64,000 bases of DNA from Acanthamoeba sp. SK_2022b (taxonomy: Eukaryota > Discosea > Longamoebia > Acanthamoebidae), in the NCBI GenBank assembly GCA_027943245.1, contig JANDJZ010000222.1, forward strand, positions 1 through 64,000, in the 5' to 3' direction. Numbering within the stretch: position 1 is the first letter of the stretch; each line of letters opens with the position of its first letter. The notes beneath the pieces were generated by a model. It was not told where the DNA came from and did not search any database. It was given only the letters and a program-made list of their open reading frames with translations. A program made the translations under genes and the position numbers. Positions 35,564 to 46,262 of this stretch are shown one piece after another.

Positions 35564-38500
35564 ATGGGATTTTCTGATGAATTGTGGGTATGGATGGAAG
35601 GACCTTTCGAGATTTGATCATTTTTGCCCCTTTCATCATTGGCCGACCATCAACCTTGTTTCGGCCTGGATTGTGGCAGGATGGTTTTACGCCGGTGGCG
35701 AACAAGGGCAGGGACGGCAAGAAGTTTGTCACCGAGGTTTACAACTTCATGAAGAAGCGGTACGGCTTTTATTGCCCTCGTTTTATTTATAATTATAATT
35801 ATGAAATATTAATTATTATATATTTCTACACGGCACATCAGGCGGGAGATAGAGCTCGACTACGCCAAGAAGCTCAACGCGCTCGTCAAATCCGTCAAAA
35901 TCGGCGATGCCGGGTACTGTGTCGTGTTGCGCACACGCCAAGCCTGCCGCTAACGCGCATGCGCGTGTGGTGTACAGCACGCTCGATAGCGCGTGGTGCG
36001 TCGTCAAGGCCGAAACCGACTCCATCGCCAACGCACACTCGGTATCGCTTCATTTTCGTTTCTGGAACGTGGGAGGACAGCGGCCATCGTCGCGCAGGCG
36101 CATTCCGTTCATTCAATTGCGCGATTCGTGCGTGTCCACGTGTCCTGCAGGCGTTCGCCGAGCGTCTGGGGAGCGACGTCGAGACCTCGCAGAAGAACTG
36201 GCTGACCGAGACCGCCAAGACGCGCAAGGAGGTGCGCCGTTGCTTGGTCTGCTACTTGTCTTGCCCGGGCGAGGCTGACATCAAAGCGGCGGCGTTTTGC
36301 GTGCCGACAGCTCAAGGCCAACGGAAAGAAACTGCTGAGCCAGCTGCAGGCGGCGCAGTCGGCGGTGGAGAAGGCCAAGGCCAAGTACGAGGGCTCCCGC
36401 AAGAAGCAGGACGCCGTGCAGGCCGAGGCCAACGCCGATCCCAACCCCAAGGTTCGTTTGCAGCCTTCAGAGCCTGCGTGGACACCCGACACGCGACTAA
36501 CCACAAACGCAACAACGAAAAAACGAAAACGAAAACGAAAACGAAAACAAAACGAAATACAAAAACGAAAACGAAAACGAAAATACGAAACACCAGAACC
36601 AAAAGAAGCTGCAGGCCGAAGTAAAGAACGCCGAGAAGGCCGACGACGAGTACAAGAAGTCCGTGGAAAAGCTCAAGAACATGGAGTCCCGCTTCTATGA
36701 CTCGGAGATGCCTCAGATCCTCAATGTAGCGCCCACCGCCCGCCCGCCGCCCAATCACCCTTCCATCTAACACGAGGAATGCCTGCTCGCAGGAACTGCA
36801 AACGATGGAGGAGGCGCGAGTGGCGATGATGAAAACCAGCTTCAACTCCTTTGTGACGGCACAGGCCACCGTGCACCCCGCCATCAAAAGCTCCTGCGAC
36901 TCCATGAGCTCCGTACGCAGCACACATCAATTTATTATTATTATTATTATTTAATTATTTAATTTATTATTCAAACAAATAGACCTCTCTCTAACTTGAA
37001 TTGCTTTCGGTATCAGGCGGCCGCGAACATCAACGTGGACAGTGATGTGCGTGGTTTCATTTCTGCCAACAAGACGGGTGCGCACGCCCGCACATATCAT
37101 CATCATCATCATCATCAGGTTTGCACGCGGAGTTACTGATAATGCGAGTGCTCGTGGTCCTTCTCGTGGTGTTGGTAGGCAAGACGCCGCCTGCGCGCAC
37201 CGAGTACGAGGCCTACGATTCGGCCCTGGGCGCGTGCAAACCCTCTCCCGGTTCTTCTCAGTGTACATAGATGCCCCGCGCCTTCCCCACCGCCACCGAA
37301 GTTCTTTTATTATTTATTTATTTATTTGTTTTTGTTTTTGTTTTTGTTTTTGTTTTTGTTTTTGTTTTCGTTTCGTTTCGTTCTTCTCATGCGGATATGC
37401 ATGCGGTAATGCAGCATTCTCGTCATTCCCGTCCTCTTCGCCAAACTCTGGCTCGTTCAGCACCTCTGCGTCCATGTGTACGTCGCCTTTCGAAGCGTGG
37501 TCTCCCTCTCGATTCGTTCTGCAGTTGTTGCCAACATTTTGACTTGGCCGTACGCGCAGCCAGGTCAGCCCCGCCATCATCCGCGCCAGCCTTCTCTCCT
37601 CCCGCCATCCAAAGCTCGCCGCTGGTTGCCCCCCCCCTCTTTCTCTTCTCTGGCTCTGCCGTCTTTGTTGCTCGAGCTTTGCATTGACTGCGCGCCACTC
37701 GTGTTCGCGCGCGTGCAGGCTGCGTCGGCGCCGCCGAGCGATTCCACCATTTTTGTCAAGGCCCAGTACGCCTACAACACCTCCGAGCCCAACGAGCTCA
37801 GCTTCACCGAAGGCGCCCTCATCAAGGTACCGTGCTCCTTCTTCGCTCTTTTGCTCCCCCCCCCCAATCAACCACCACTCGACCACCTCTCCTCTTTCAT
37901 TTTTCATGACCGTTGCCTCGCTCGTCGTTGGGGTCGTGTGTCATCCGCGCGCGCAGGTGACATACCAGGACGACAGCGGCTGGTGGGAGGGCGAGCTCAA
38001 CGGCCGAGTCGGAGTCTTCCCCTCCAATCACGTACACGCCTGCCCGCCACCCCCCCCCCCGGCGTCGCCTCACGCCTCACACCTCGCGTGCGTTTGGCGC
38101 GGTTTGGGGGGGGGGGCAGGTCACGGTGGTCTCTGGCGGCGGCGGGCCCGCGGCGCCGGCGCCCATGTCGCCCGGCTACGACGTCGGCGGCGAACAGAAG
38201 TTTGACAAGTGCAAGGTACATCGCAGTCACTCGCCACGAGCTCGTGTCGTGCTTGGACGGGTAGTGCGAAGCAGGGACACGCGCGCGCGCGTGCTCACAC
38301 GTAGCGACGTGCGCGCGCGCAGGCGCTGTACGCGTACAAGGCCGAGGACGAGGAAGAGCTCACCATCTCCGAGGGGGACATCCTCACCATCGAAGACGAG
38401 GACGACGAGGGCTGGTGCGCACGCATTCTTCGTCGCCAAACTTGGCCGACGCGGCGCGACATTTGCGTTGGTTGCGAGTCTGACCCCTTTGGTGAACGCC

Positions 38501-38578
38501 AACAGGTACTACGGCAGGAACACCCAAGGCGGCTACGGCAAGTTCCCATCGAACTACGTCGAACTCATCCAGTACTGA
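35564..38578 (+). CDS. F-BAR domain protein with two SH3 domains
   Basis: ATG 35564; MGFSDELW joins DGFTPVANKGRDGKKFVTEV. The FCH/F-BAR helices continue through FMKKRREIELDYAKKLNALV, STLDSAWCVVKAETDSIANA, AFAERLGSDVETSQKNWLTE, LKANGKKLLSQLQAAQSAVE, NQKKLQAEVKNAEKADDEYK and ELQTMEEARVAMMKTSFNSF. SH3-1 is FVKAQYAYNTSEPNELSF, VTYQDDSGWWEGELNGRVGV, FPSNHV. SH3-2 is ALYAYKAEDEEELTISEGD, EDEDDEGWYYGRN, GKFPSNYVELIQY, and the gene ends at TGA 38576-38578. This is the Bzz1/syndapin/CIP4 architecture: it bends membrane and recruits actin nucleators during endocytosis or phagocytosis. About 450 aa. One join (37235-37718, between TEYEAYDSA and AASAPPSDS) is not fully settled. Confidence 0.9.
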
Positions 38579-38864
38579 TCGACTGGTCGGTTGGTTGATT
38601 GGTTGCTTGCTTGCTTGAGCTCACTGAGACCAACGCACACCGCCCGGCTTTGTTTTTTTGTTTTGTCTTTTTATTGCTGTGGTGGCTCGTCCTCGTGTCA
38701 CCACTGCTTTCGGCCGTCAATAGCACACATGTACCACTACGCCTTCGTTGTTGTTGTTGACACCTCAGTAGAGCAACAAGCGGGAGCCAATGAGCAACTG
38801 CAGCCTCCCCTTTTTTCTTTCACGGCTTTGGCTTGTTTTCCAAGAGTGTTGCGCAACGTTGGTC
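38579..38864. other. Intergenic before the small protein gene
   Basis: 286 bp; 3' flank of the F-BAR gene and leader of the next. Nothing specific seen. Confidence 0.4.
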
Positions 38865-39267
38865 ATGGCGGACAAGAAGAGCTTTTTCGAGCAGAAGATT
38901 AAGGAGGCCACTCCCAAGGTACAGTAGCGAAAGGTGTTGGAGGTCTTGTGCGCGTTGTGGTTGTGGTTCGAACGGTGTTGATAGATCAGTGCAACTAGGA
39001 CCCTTCCAAGGGGGAGGTGAAGCCGGTGGGTCAGAGAGAGTGGACGCCGAACAACGTGGGGGCTCATTCCTCTCCCAACTATGCCAAACAAGTTGGTGGC
39101 GGCTTCAAGTCAAGTACTTCGCCCCCGTCCTTTGTATTTATTTAGGAACTATTTATTTATATATTTTATATAATTTCACAGCACAATTTTTTATCTCGCT
39201 TGCGCAACCACCTCACTGCCGCTTCACAGACCCCCCGCCGCCCAAGAACCTGTCCGACCTGCCCTGA
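38865..39267 (+). CDS. Small (about 69 aa) polar, proline-tailed protein
   Basis: Three short exons: MADKKSFFEQKIKEATPK; DPSKGEVKPVGQREWTPNNV with GAHSSPNYAKQVGGGFK; and a last exon ending PPPPKNLSDLP, TGA at 39265-39267. All three joins keep frame with good GT-AG borders. I do not recognise a family. The protein looks disordered with an N-terminal helix, and the PPPPK stretch is the kind of motif an SH3 or WW domain binds. It lies 286 bp after the two-SH3 F-BAR gene, on the same strand. Confidence 0.6.
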
Positions 39268-39411
39268 GCAGCACGCCGAGGTCAGTGTCGGAGATGTCGC
39301 GCAGCTGCCTCGTTTCGTCAAAGAGACAGAACTGTAAATGGTAAAGAAAATAGTTCCTAAAAGCTTTTCGTGTGAATTATTTATTTATTTATTAGCGGCA
39401 AATATTACAAG

Positions 39412-40290
39412 ATGAGAAGGAATGGGGTGGGGAATGCCGCCAGGCCAGAGGGCCGGGAGAGCGGCTTTGACGGCGTTGCCGCCTCAACACGGGCACCGGT
39501 GGCCAGAACCTGGGGGCTGGGCGCGGCAGCTGGCCCAGGGGTTGGCGCCCCTCCCCCCATCCCCTGGGACGTTTTCTTGGGCCTGCAGCCCCTCAGTGGT
39601 GCCTATTTACACATCTCGCTTCCCCCCACATGCGGCAGCACAACAATTAAGAAATAAGAAAAATAAAAAAAAATCGAGTAGCAGATTAAAAGATTAATGT
39701 GATTATTCATTTGTTGACCAGGGGTGCTGAACACGGTCACTATACGGCACCAGGCAGCCTCCTTTGCCCAACCAAACGACTCGCTGCGTGGCCTCTGGTT
39801 GTACCTCACCGGTACGCGCGCTTCTCGCTACTACTCGCTCCACCACCGGGCAGCGCCTGACCCCCACCCGGCGTCGCTTGTGCTCTCAGAGAGGAAGCCC
39901 AGCGCCGTGAGCGAGCGCAGCCTCACGCTCTGGGAGAAGTTCTGTCCGAACAGCGCCTCCATGTTGGTGTTTGTTTACCAGTTCGTCGAGGTGGCCTCCC
40001 TTTCGCTCAATTCATTCATTTACGTATCACTTGGGCTTACGCATCTGCATCGTGTCGTTTTACGTCGATAACGACGGCGCACACGAGTGTAGGGCTGGAT
40101 GCTGCTGCAGTTGACGGACCGGGCCCACCGAGCGGCCAAGGGCCTCTGGTCCCTCGTGTCCTCCCTCTCACGCTCGCCGCGCCCCCCGCCCTCCTCCCTC
40201 GCCGCGAGCCTTGTCCCCACGCCCTCCTTCGGCTGGATCGGCTACGGCGCCGTCCGCTCCCTACTCTACCTCGGGCATGTCCCCCTCGTC

Positions 40291-40348
<58 letters not shown>

Positions 40349-40717
40349 GATGGCTGATTATGATTGTATGTGGTGAATGCAGTGTCGCGGCTTTATCGCA
40401 TCCCTTCTCCATCATACGCACTGTTTTCCTCGTCCAAGGCCAGGCACGTCATTCCGCGTTGGCGTCGGCGTTGGCGTTGCATCGGGCTAATCCGGTCCGC
40501 GGGGTGAACAGTTGGTGGCAGAGACCGCGCGGGAGTCGGTGCTCGCTGTACTCCCGACGCGTTCGCGAGACGGCATCTACGGACGGAGTTACTGGGCCCA
40601 CGTCATCTCCGGGCTCGCCGACTATTGGCTGAGCGAGATCGTCTACTTCGTCACCCTGCCCCTGCTCCAACGCCGCCTGCCCTCCCTCTTCCCACCTCCC
40701 CGGCCTTCAGGCACTTG

Positions 40718-40783
<66 letters not shown>

Positions 40784-41449
40784 TGATGCTGAGAGAGATG
40801 CGACAACGTTGCAGTGCTGATAGTGATCGACGAGGTGCGAGAGGACCGGCACACGCTCAACATCACCAAGATGCAAAGGAATCTCGCCCTCGCTTCCCTG
40901 CGATACCTGTCGGGGTAGGCCCCTCTCCTCCACTGGTGCAGTGGTCTGTGGATGCTGACCGCACGCGCGCGCGCAACCGCAGGTTCGTCGGGCGTACGCT
41001 GGCGTTTCCGCTGTCGACGCTGCGATACCGGTTGGAGGCGCAGGGCTGCAGCGCGTTGTGCGAGGTGCGCTACGACGGCCTCGTCTCGTGCGCCAAATCC
41101 ATTTTGCGCGAGGAGGGCTTCTCCGGTACGCCAAGCGCCACACGGCGCATGTCGCAACACACAACACAACACAACAACACAGCAACGTGCTTGTCGTTCT
41201 TTTGGTGACACGTGCACACAAGCAGGGCTGTATCGAGGTTTCGTGGCGCACTGGGCGTCGCTGGGGGCGCAGCTGATCTGGATGGGCGTGGTCTACGGCC
41301 TGGGCTACTTGGCCGATATGGTTGACCGCTACGTCGAGGGCGACGACGAAGAAGACGACCAAGACGAAGACGAAGGCTACCGCTTTGCCAATCGCCACCA
41401 GCCACCGCAGCTGCCGCAGAGCCAGCCGCGCACTTGGTTGGCCTCGTGA
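39412..41449 (+). CDS. SLC25-family mitochondrial carrier, SLC25A46-like
   Basis: ATG 39412; the N-terminus is low complexity (MRRNGVGNAARPEGRESGF). An intron join restores a carrier-like motif, PLRVLNTVTIRHQAASF, with LRGLWLYL. Later exons give LTLWEKFCPNSASMLVFVYQ, FGWIGYGAVRSLLYLG and SGLADYWLSEIVYFVTLPLL. The best-conserved repeat is FVGRTLAFPLSTLRYRLEAQ followed by YDGLVSCAKSILREEGFSG and LYRGFVAHWASLGAQLIWM. The Px[x]x[R] hook and EG-LYRG are SLC25 signatures. The degenerate repeats resemble the SLC25A46/Ugo1 group of outer-membrane mitochondrial dynamics proteins more than a solute transporter; this is inference. It ends in an acidic, Gln/Pro tail, TGA 41447-41449. Confidence 0.75.
40294..40345. 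repeat. (GT)n microsatellite in carrier gene intron
   Basis: About 50 bp of GT after the donor following RSLLYLG. A CA tract of about 60 bp (40719-40779) lies in the next intron. Confidence 0.95.
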
Positions 41450-41688
41450 ACACTCGCACGCCGCTTCCCCGGCCAATGCGGCCAACGCGCAGAGAAAGAA
41501 ACCGCTGAGGAGAGCGCGCGGAGAAACCGCACACGCGCTCGTTCTCGGAGTTTGTACCAAACAACAACGTAAAAGAGAGGGAGGGCAGGCTTCATTCGTT
41601 TCGTCATTATCATCATCGCCACTCGTCCACCCGCTCGTGAGCCCAACACAGTTGAACGTTACTAGAACTACTCCTCTGGCTGCTGGCA

Positions 41689-42261
41689 ATGCAGCGTTCT
41701 GTACTCTTTCTCTCGCTTGGCCTGGTCCTTCTCCTGGCCCTCCCCGCCATCCTGGCCGACCGCTGCGGTGTACGTGGGCAGACATACAACCTTGCCGCAT
41801 ACACAGACCCCACAAGCTAACCACCCAACGCAGGGTAATTGTCCGTCCAACAATTGCAACAGCTGCCCGTGTGGCACCACCCCGGCGCACACGGACATCG
41901 CCGCGGCCTGCCGTCGCTTCAGCGGCTGGAGCCAGTCGTGCTGCGAGTGCATCGTGCGGCACGAGAGCGGGGGCAACCTGCACGCCGTGAACCACAACCG
42001 CGGGGGCAGCAACGACGTCGGCCTGTGGCAGATCAACGACCAGAACTGGCGCGCCTGGTACGAGACAGCAAACAACTTAACGGAGGCATGGGAAGCTCTT
42101 TCTCATTGGTGGTGGTGACTTTTGTTTCTCGTCTACCCAGCAACGGGGGACGTGCTCCTTGCGATCTGGAGAGCAACCTGCAGTGCGCAATCAAGGTGTG
42201 GGGCTGGGGTCACAACTCGTTCCGTCTCTGGTCAACTTGCAAGATGTGTGGCTGTTGCTAG
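41689..42261 (+). CDS. Secreted C-type-like lysozyme
   Basis: ATG 41689 starts a signal peptide (MQRSVLFLSLGLVLLLALPA). The mature part is Cys-rich: GNCPSNNCNSCPCGTTPAHT, then SQSCCECIVRHESGGNLHAV, NHNRGGSNDVGLWQINDQNW, CNGGRAPCDLESNLQCAIKV and a C-terminal MCGCC, TAG at 42259-42261. The Glu in RHESG matches the catalytic Glu and the Asp in SNDVGLWQIN matches the second acid of C-type lysozymes (GH22), which cleave peptidoglycan. About 140 aa, three exons, intact. Digestion of bacterial prey in phagosomes is inferred. The extra Cys-rich N-terminal tail is unlike animal lysozymes. Confidence 0.85.
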
Positions 42262-42875
42262 ACGTTACCTTGTAAGGATGAATCCATCTGTGAACTCCTT
42301 TTAAGCCTGCTTGTTAGGAGATACTGCTTAAAAGGTCCTAGTTATCCGAGATTTCAATCATTTGTTCTCGCCACGTACAGCACTCGCCTAGAGGTGAACC
42401 GAAGATGGCAAGCCCGTCCAACTCCTAGAGTGGTGTCTATGCGCCGCATCTGGCACCTCTTGCATACCTGATCACCAACACCTGCATTCTCACCCAAGGA
42501 AAGCATGACTGCCTCACCTTCGGTTTTTCTCAGCGACAGCCAGTCATTCTCTGACTGCAGCTCCCTCCCTCGTCCACTGTTTTCCTCCCAACGCCGTCCA
42601 CCTAACTGTCCCCTTCGCCCACAAACTCACCAACTGTCTGACCATCTCGCCAATCAACTCCCCAACGAACTCGGCTAAATCAGCCTTAGTGGGAGAGTAA
42701 ACTCGGCCCCAACTCGGCCACCAACTCTCCCACTCCCTCCTTCTCCATAAGTGTGACACCCAGCATCAACGTCCCCTACCAATTCGTCCACCAACAATTT
42801 CGCGCCCCCCCCCCTCCAACTCCCCTACGTCATCTATCACGGCGTCTGGCTCGGTCTTCCCAGCCCATCGTCGAT
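42262..42875. other. Intergenic, nothing recognised
   Basis: 3' flank of the lysozyme gene. At 42590-42800 the words ccaactctccc, ccaactcggcc and ccaacaatttc recur as a loose CCAACT-rich stretch. No gene seen. Confidence 0.4.
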
Positions 42876-43115
42876 CTGCTGGGAAAAAGGTCTTCTTTTG
42901 CTTTTCTTGCCGTGTCCCACAATGGCTGGCTCTCAGAGAGCAGCACCAGCCAAAAGCGACGCCAAAGCCCAACTGGAGATTGAGCGTGGTGCTTGGTCGC
43001 TGGGTTACTTCGCGTGATTGATTCAACCATAACCATCTACTGAGGTCTCCCTCCCCCCTGGGGGGGAGAGCACAGTAAAACCAACCCATGACGCTACCAC
43101 CAGCTTTTTGTTTGT
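42876..43115 (-). ncRNA. Candidate structured RNA or SINE, copy 2
   Basis: An inverted second copy of 7840-8080; it starts acaaacaaaaagctggtgg on the minus strand and ends at a T5 run. Compared with copy 1 it has a longer C-run/G-run hairpin, a 7-base deletion after tggttgaa, and agagcc instead of cgaacc in the second hairpin, each of which keeps pairing. It lies just downstream of the LRR gene's stop. Confidence 0.4.
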
Positions 43116-43276
43116 GGCCATCCTGGCCAAGCGAGATGCATACGCTCATAGTCTGCTTGACCATCATCCTGCCGGTGTTCGGTTGATGACGTGCCTCTCC
43201 ATTGATGTCCGCTCTCTGCTCTGTCTTTTTCAATAATAGCAAAAGAACAAAGCAATAGACAAAGAGCCGACTAGGC

Positions 43277-46132
43277 CTAGTAGAGCTCCAGTGGATCGTC
43301 GGTGTAGTCCTGGGGTTGCATGAGGATGGGTTCGAACCATGCGTGGAACACGCAGCTGAGCCGTTCCAGCCCGCTCTTCTCTCGCAGCAGCTCGATGGCC
43401 CGCTCGCCCTCGAGCCCGCTGTGCCCGTCAACCCGCAGCACGCGCAGCACCGGAAAGGCCGAACCTGCTTGCCGCGCGGCGCGAGGTCAGGTCCTCGAGC
43501 GTTCACATACGCGAGTAGCGGGGGGGGGGGCGTGCCTGCAAGGACGTGGGCCGACGCGATGGTGAATTTCTTGTAGCCAGAGACGATGAGCTTCTCCAGG
43601 CTGGCTCCACAGTGCCGCGCCAAGCTCACGACTGTCGCATCTGCACGCAGCGGGAGAGAGTGCGATGTCGTCGGTCGTGTGTAGTTTGACTCCAGGAAGT
43701 CACATTGCGAGAACGCGCGCGCTTGTACCGGTGACCTTGGGGAGCGGTCCGAGGAGCTCGAGATGGCGCAGGCTCGTGTTGAGCTCCTCGGCGATCCGCT
43801 CGACGGCGATATCCGTCAGGCCGTAGCCGCGGCACACCACCAACTTGCGCAGGCCGCTGCAAGCCCATGGTCTCTTGGCTACGCACACGCACACGCACAC
43901 GCACACGCACACGCACACGCACACGCACACGCACACGCACACGCACACGCACACGCACACGCACACGCCCACGCACAAAGATGAGTCGAACGCGCCGCAG
44001 ACATGCAGGCGAGACTCAGTTACCGCTGAGGATGGCGGCGTCGTGGTTGCGAAACGAGGACTCCTGTAGACGCAGGCTCCGCAGGGAGGAGCAATTCTCC
44101 AGCACGCAGGCGACCATGCCCTCGTTCTTGGCGATCATGTCTGCGCCAGCCCATCGGTCAGCCAACCCGGATGTTAAATTTCTGTAATTTTAATGTATTT
44201 TATATTTAATTATTAAATATAAAATCATTATTATTTCAAGTGCGATGGCCACATACCTGTCATGGAACTGTCACACCACCTGCCGACATCTTCCGCTTGA
44301 GTGATGCCGGGCAGCGCCAGGTGAACCAGTTGGCGTCCGATCGGTCCGCGCAGCAGCCCTTCGAATCGGTCCTTCTCGACCCTGTGAGGAGCCCCTCTCG
44401 GGACAACGCGGTCAACCGTGGGCCAACGACACGGGGGGGGGGAGGAAAGCGCCAGGCGCGAGTACCGCAGCCTGTGGTGGGTGATCTTTCGGCCATCGTA
44501 GGGAGGCCCCACGTCGAGCGAGGTGAGGCTGGTCATGCGGGCAAGCAGTTCCACGTGCGTGTCGTCGAGGCCGTTGGTGTGCATGGCGAGCGAGCGCAGC
44601 TTCGTGCACGCGGACAGCACCCACGCGACCTCCTCGTGCATCGAATGCCCGCGATGGCGTCTGGCGCATGCGATCTCGTCAGTGGAACGCGCGCGCGCGT
44701 GTCGTGCCTGGAAGGGGAGTGCACTTTCTATCGACCATCTCGAGCACTTGGAGGTCGCGACAAGTGGCCAGGGCGGCGTAGAGGAGGTCGCTTGCCTGGC
44801 CGAGCCGGGGGTTTCCGTTCAGCCGCAGCTCGCGCAGGTTCGTGTTGAAGCTCCCGAAGCAGATCGTCTCCACCACTTTGGGGAACAGCTCCGCCTGTTC
44901 ACTCTCTCCCCCTCAGCGTCTGAAGCATGGCATTGAGAGCATGGGGCTTCGCGAGTACATTGTTGAGTGACACCGAGACCAGCTGTGTGTGCGCGTTGAA
45001 CAACTTGATGAGCGCCTTGCCCGGCAGGTCGTCCTTCATGTCGAGGAGGAGGGCAGTGAGCACGACCGATTAGCAACGCGAAAGGAGGGGGGAGGGGGAG
45101 GGGGAGGAGGGGCAGCACGTTGTCGCTCAGGTCAAGGTGGGTGATGGCGGAGGGCACGGCTGCCGTCAGTGCCTTGAGCCCACCCGCCACGAGGCAGGGC
45201 ATGCGACGCAGCGCGAGAGCCGTCAGGTCGGGCAGGGTCAGCGCCACCGCCACCGTCGCAGAGCTCAGCTTCTTGCAATCTGACCAACCGCACGCACGCA
45301 CGCACGCGTACACGTGGTTCAGTGGACGCAATAAGCGACAGAGAGAGAGGGTGGACATCACTTGTGAGCTCCAGGCGGGCCAGTCGGGGACAACCCTTGA
45401 CGATGAGCTTCATGCTGTCGTGTGCGAGTTAGTAGGGCGGACGAGGCCCACTCACGGGGATCGAATGCGTTCGTCGACCGGCTGGCCGAGAGAGGAGGGA
45501 AGAGGGGGGGGGGGCGAGCAACCTGTTGTCAATGATTGACGCGTTGTTCTTGATGGTGAGCGACGTCAAGTGAGTGCAGGACTGGCTCACGAACACGAAC
45601 ACGGCGTTGCTGACGAGTGTGCCCTCGGGTCCCGGCCTGCGACGCCTGATCGAGTTTTCTCGGTTCGAGCCGCGGCCAAGCCGAGGAGAGCACAGCCGCA
45701 ACTCCTGCTCGCCGCCATCGCCATCACGATCGCCGCCGTCAGCTGCTGACGACGTCTAGCGGGGGGGACACTGTCGAAGGAGGACTCGACTTGACCTGCG
45801 TTGCTGGACCAACGAAGAAGGCGGTGGTGTCGGGTCCGAGGGCAAAGTTTCGCAGTGCTGCTGTGACGAGGGCGGCCATCAGGTGGCTGTCCTCCCCCAG
45901 TGGCAGAGGCCGCGGCCAGCTTCTCGTCACCTTCCTCCCGCCTGCACGCCCGCGCCCAAGAACGTGGTTAGCTCACTTGCAGAATGTGGCACAGCGGAGA
46001 TGGGGGAGAGGTACGAGGGGAGCTCACGACGTCCACCACCTTCTCCACGCACAGCGTGAGCAACGGTAGCGGGGTAAAGTGTATGCCACCATACTCCCCT
46101 CTTCTCTCTTGGTTCGTCTTGGTTCGCTTCAT
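43277..46132 (-). CDS. Leucine-rich-repeat protein (F-box/LRR or AMN1-like)
   Basis: ATG 46132 (MKRTKTNQERRGEYGGIHFT), TAG at 43277-43279 after DYTDDPLELY. Exons of 20-60 residues each encode LRR units of the long, RI/Cys-containing type: LTSLTIKNNASIIDN, CPRLARLELTS, CKKLSSATVAVALTLPDLTA, AITHLDLSDN, NLRELRLNGNPRLGQASDLL, KLRSLAMHTNGLDDTHVELL, TSLTSLDVG, SSLRSLRLQESSFRNHD, GLRKLVVCRGYGLTDIAVER, LEKLIVSGYKKFTIASAHVL, VLRVLRVDGHSGLEGERAIE. The N-terminal LLTLCVEKVVDVV may be an F-box remnant, but I cannot confirm it. Such proteins are usually substrate adaptors of cullin E3 ligases. One intron is an (ACACGC)n tract of about 90 bp. Roughly 600 aa; some joins are uncertain. Confidence 0.75.
43878..43970. 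repeat. (CACACG)n hexamer tract in LRR gene intron
   Basis: About 15 perfect hexamer units; in the minus-strand transcript it reads CGTGTG. It is the only pure hexamer of this type in the window. Confidence 0.95.
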
Positions 46133-46262
46133 GGCTTCGGTGGCCGCTGTGGCAAATGAGCGGAGAAGAAATGGTAAACATTTCCTTGCCCCATACCTCA
46201 ACCTCAGTTTAATTAACATAATAACCCCACCACAGCGCCTTTCGTTTTGTCTTTCGCCCGCA
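46133..46262. promoter_or_regulatory. 130-bp bidirectional promoter region
   Basis: The start codons of the LRR gene (-) and the carboxypeptidase gene (+) are only 130 bp apart, so both must be driven from this gap, assuming the predicted starts are right. Confidence 0.5.

Noticed and set aside
40643..41995. A 450-codon minus-strand open frame across the carrier and lysozyme genes
   Set aside because: It runs antisense through supported exons and a GT tract, with no domain.
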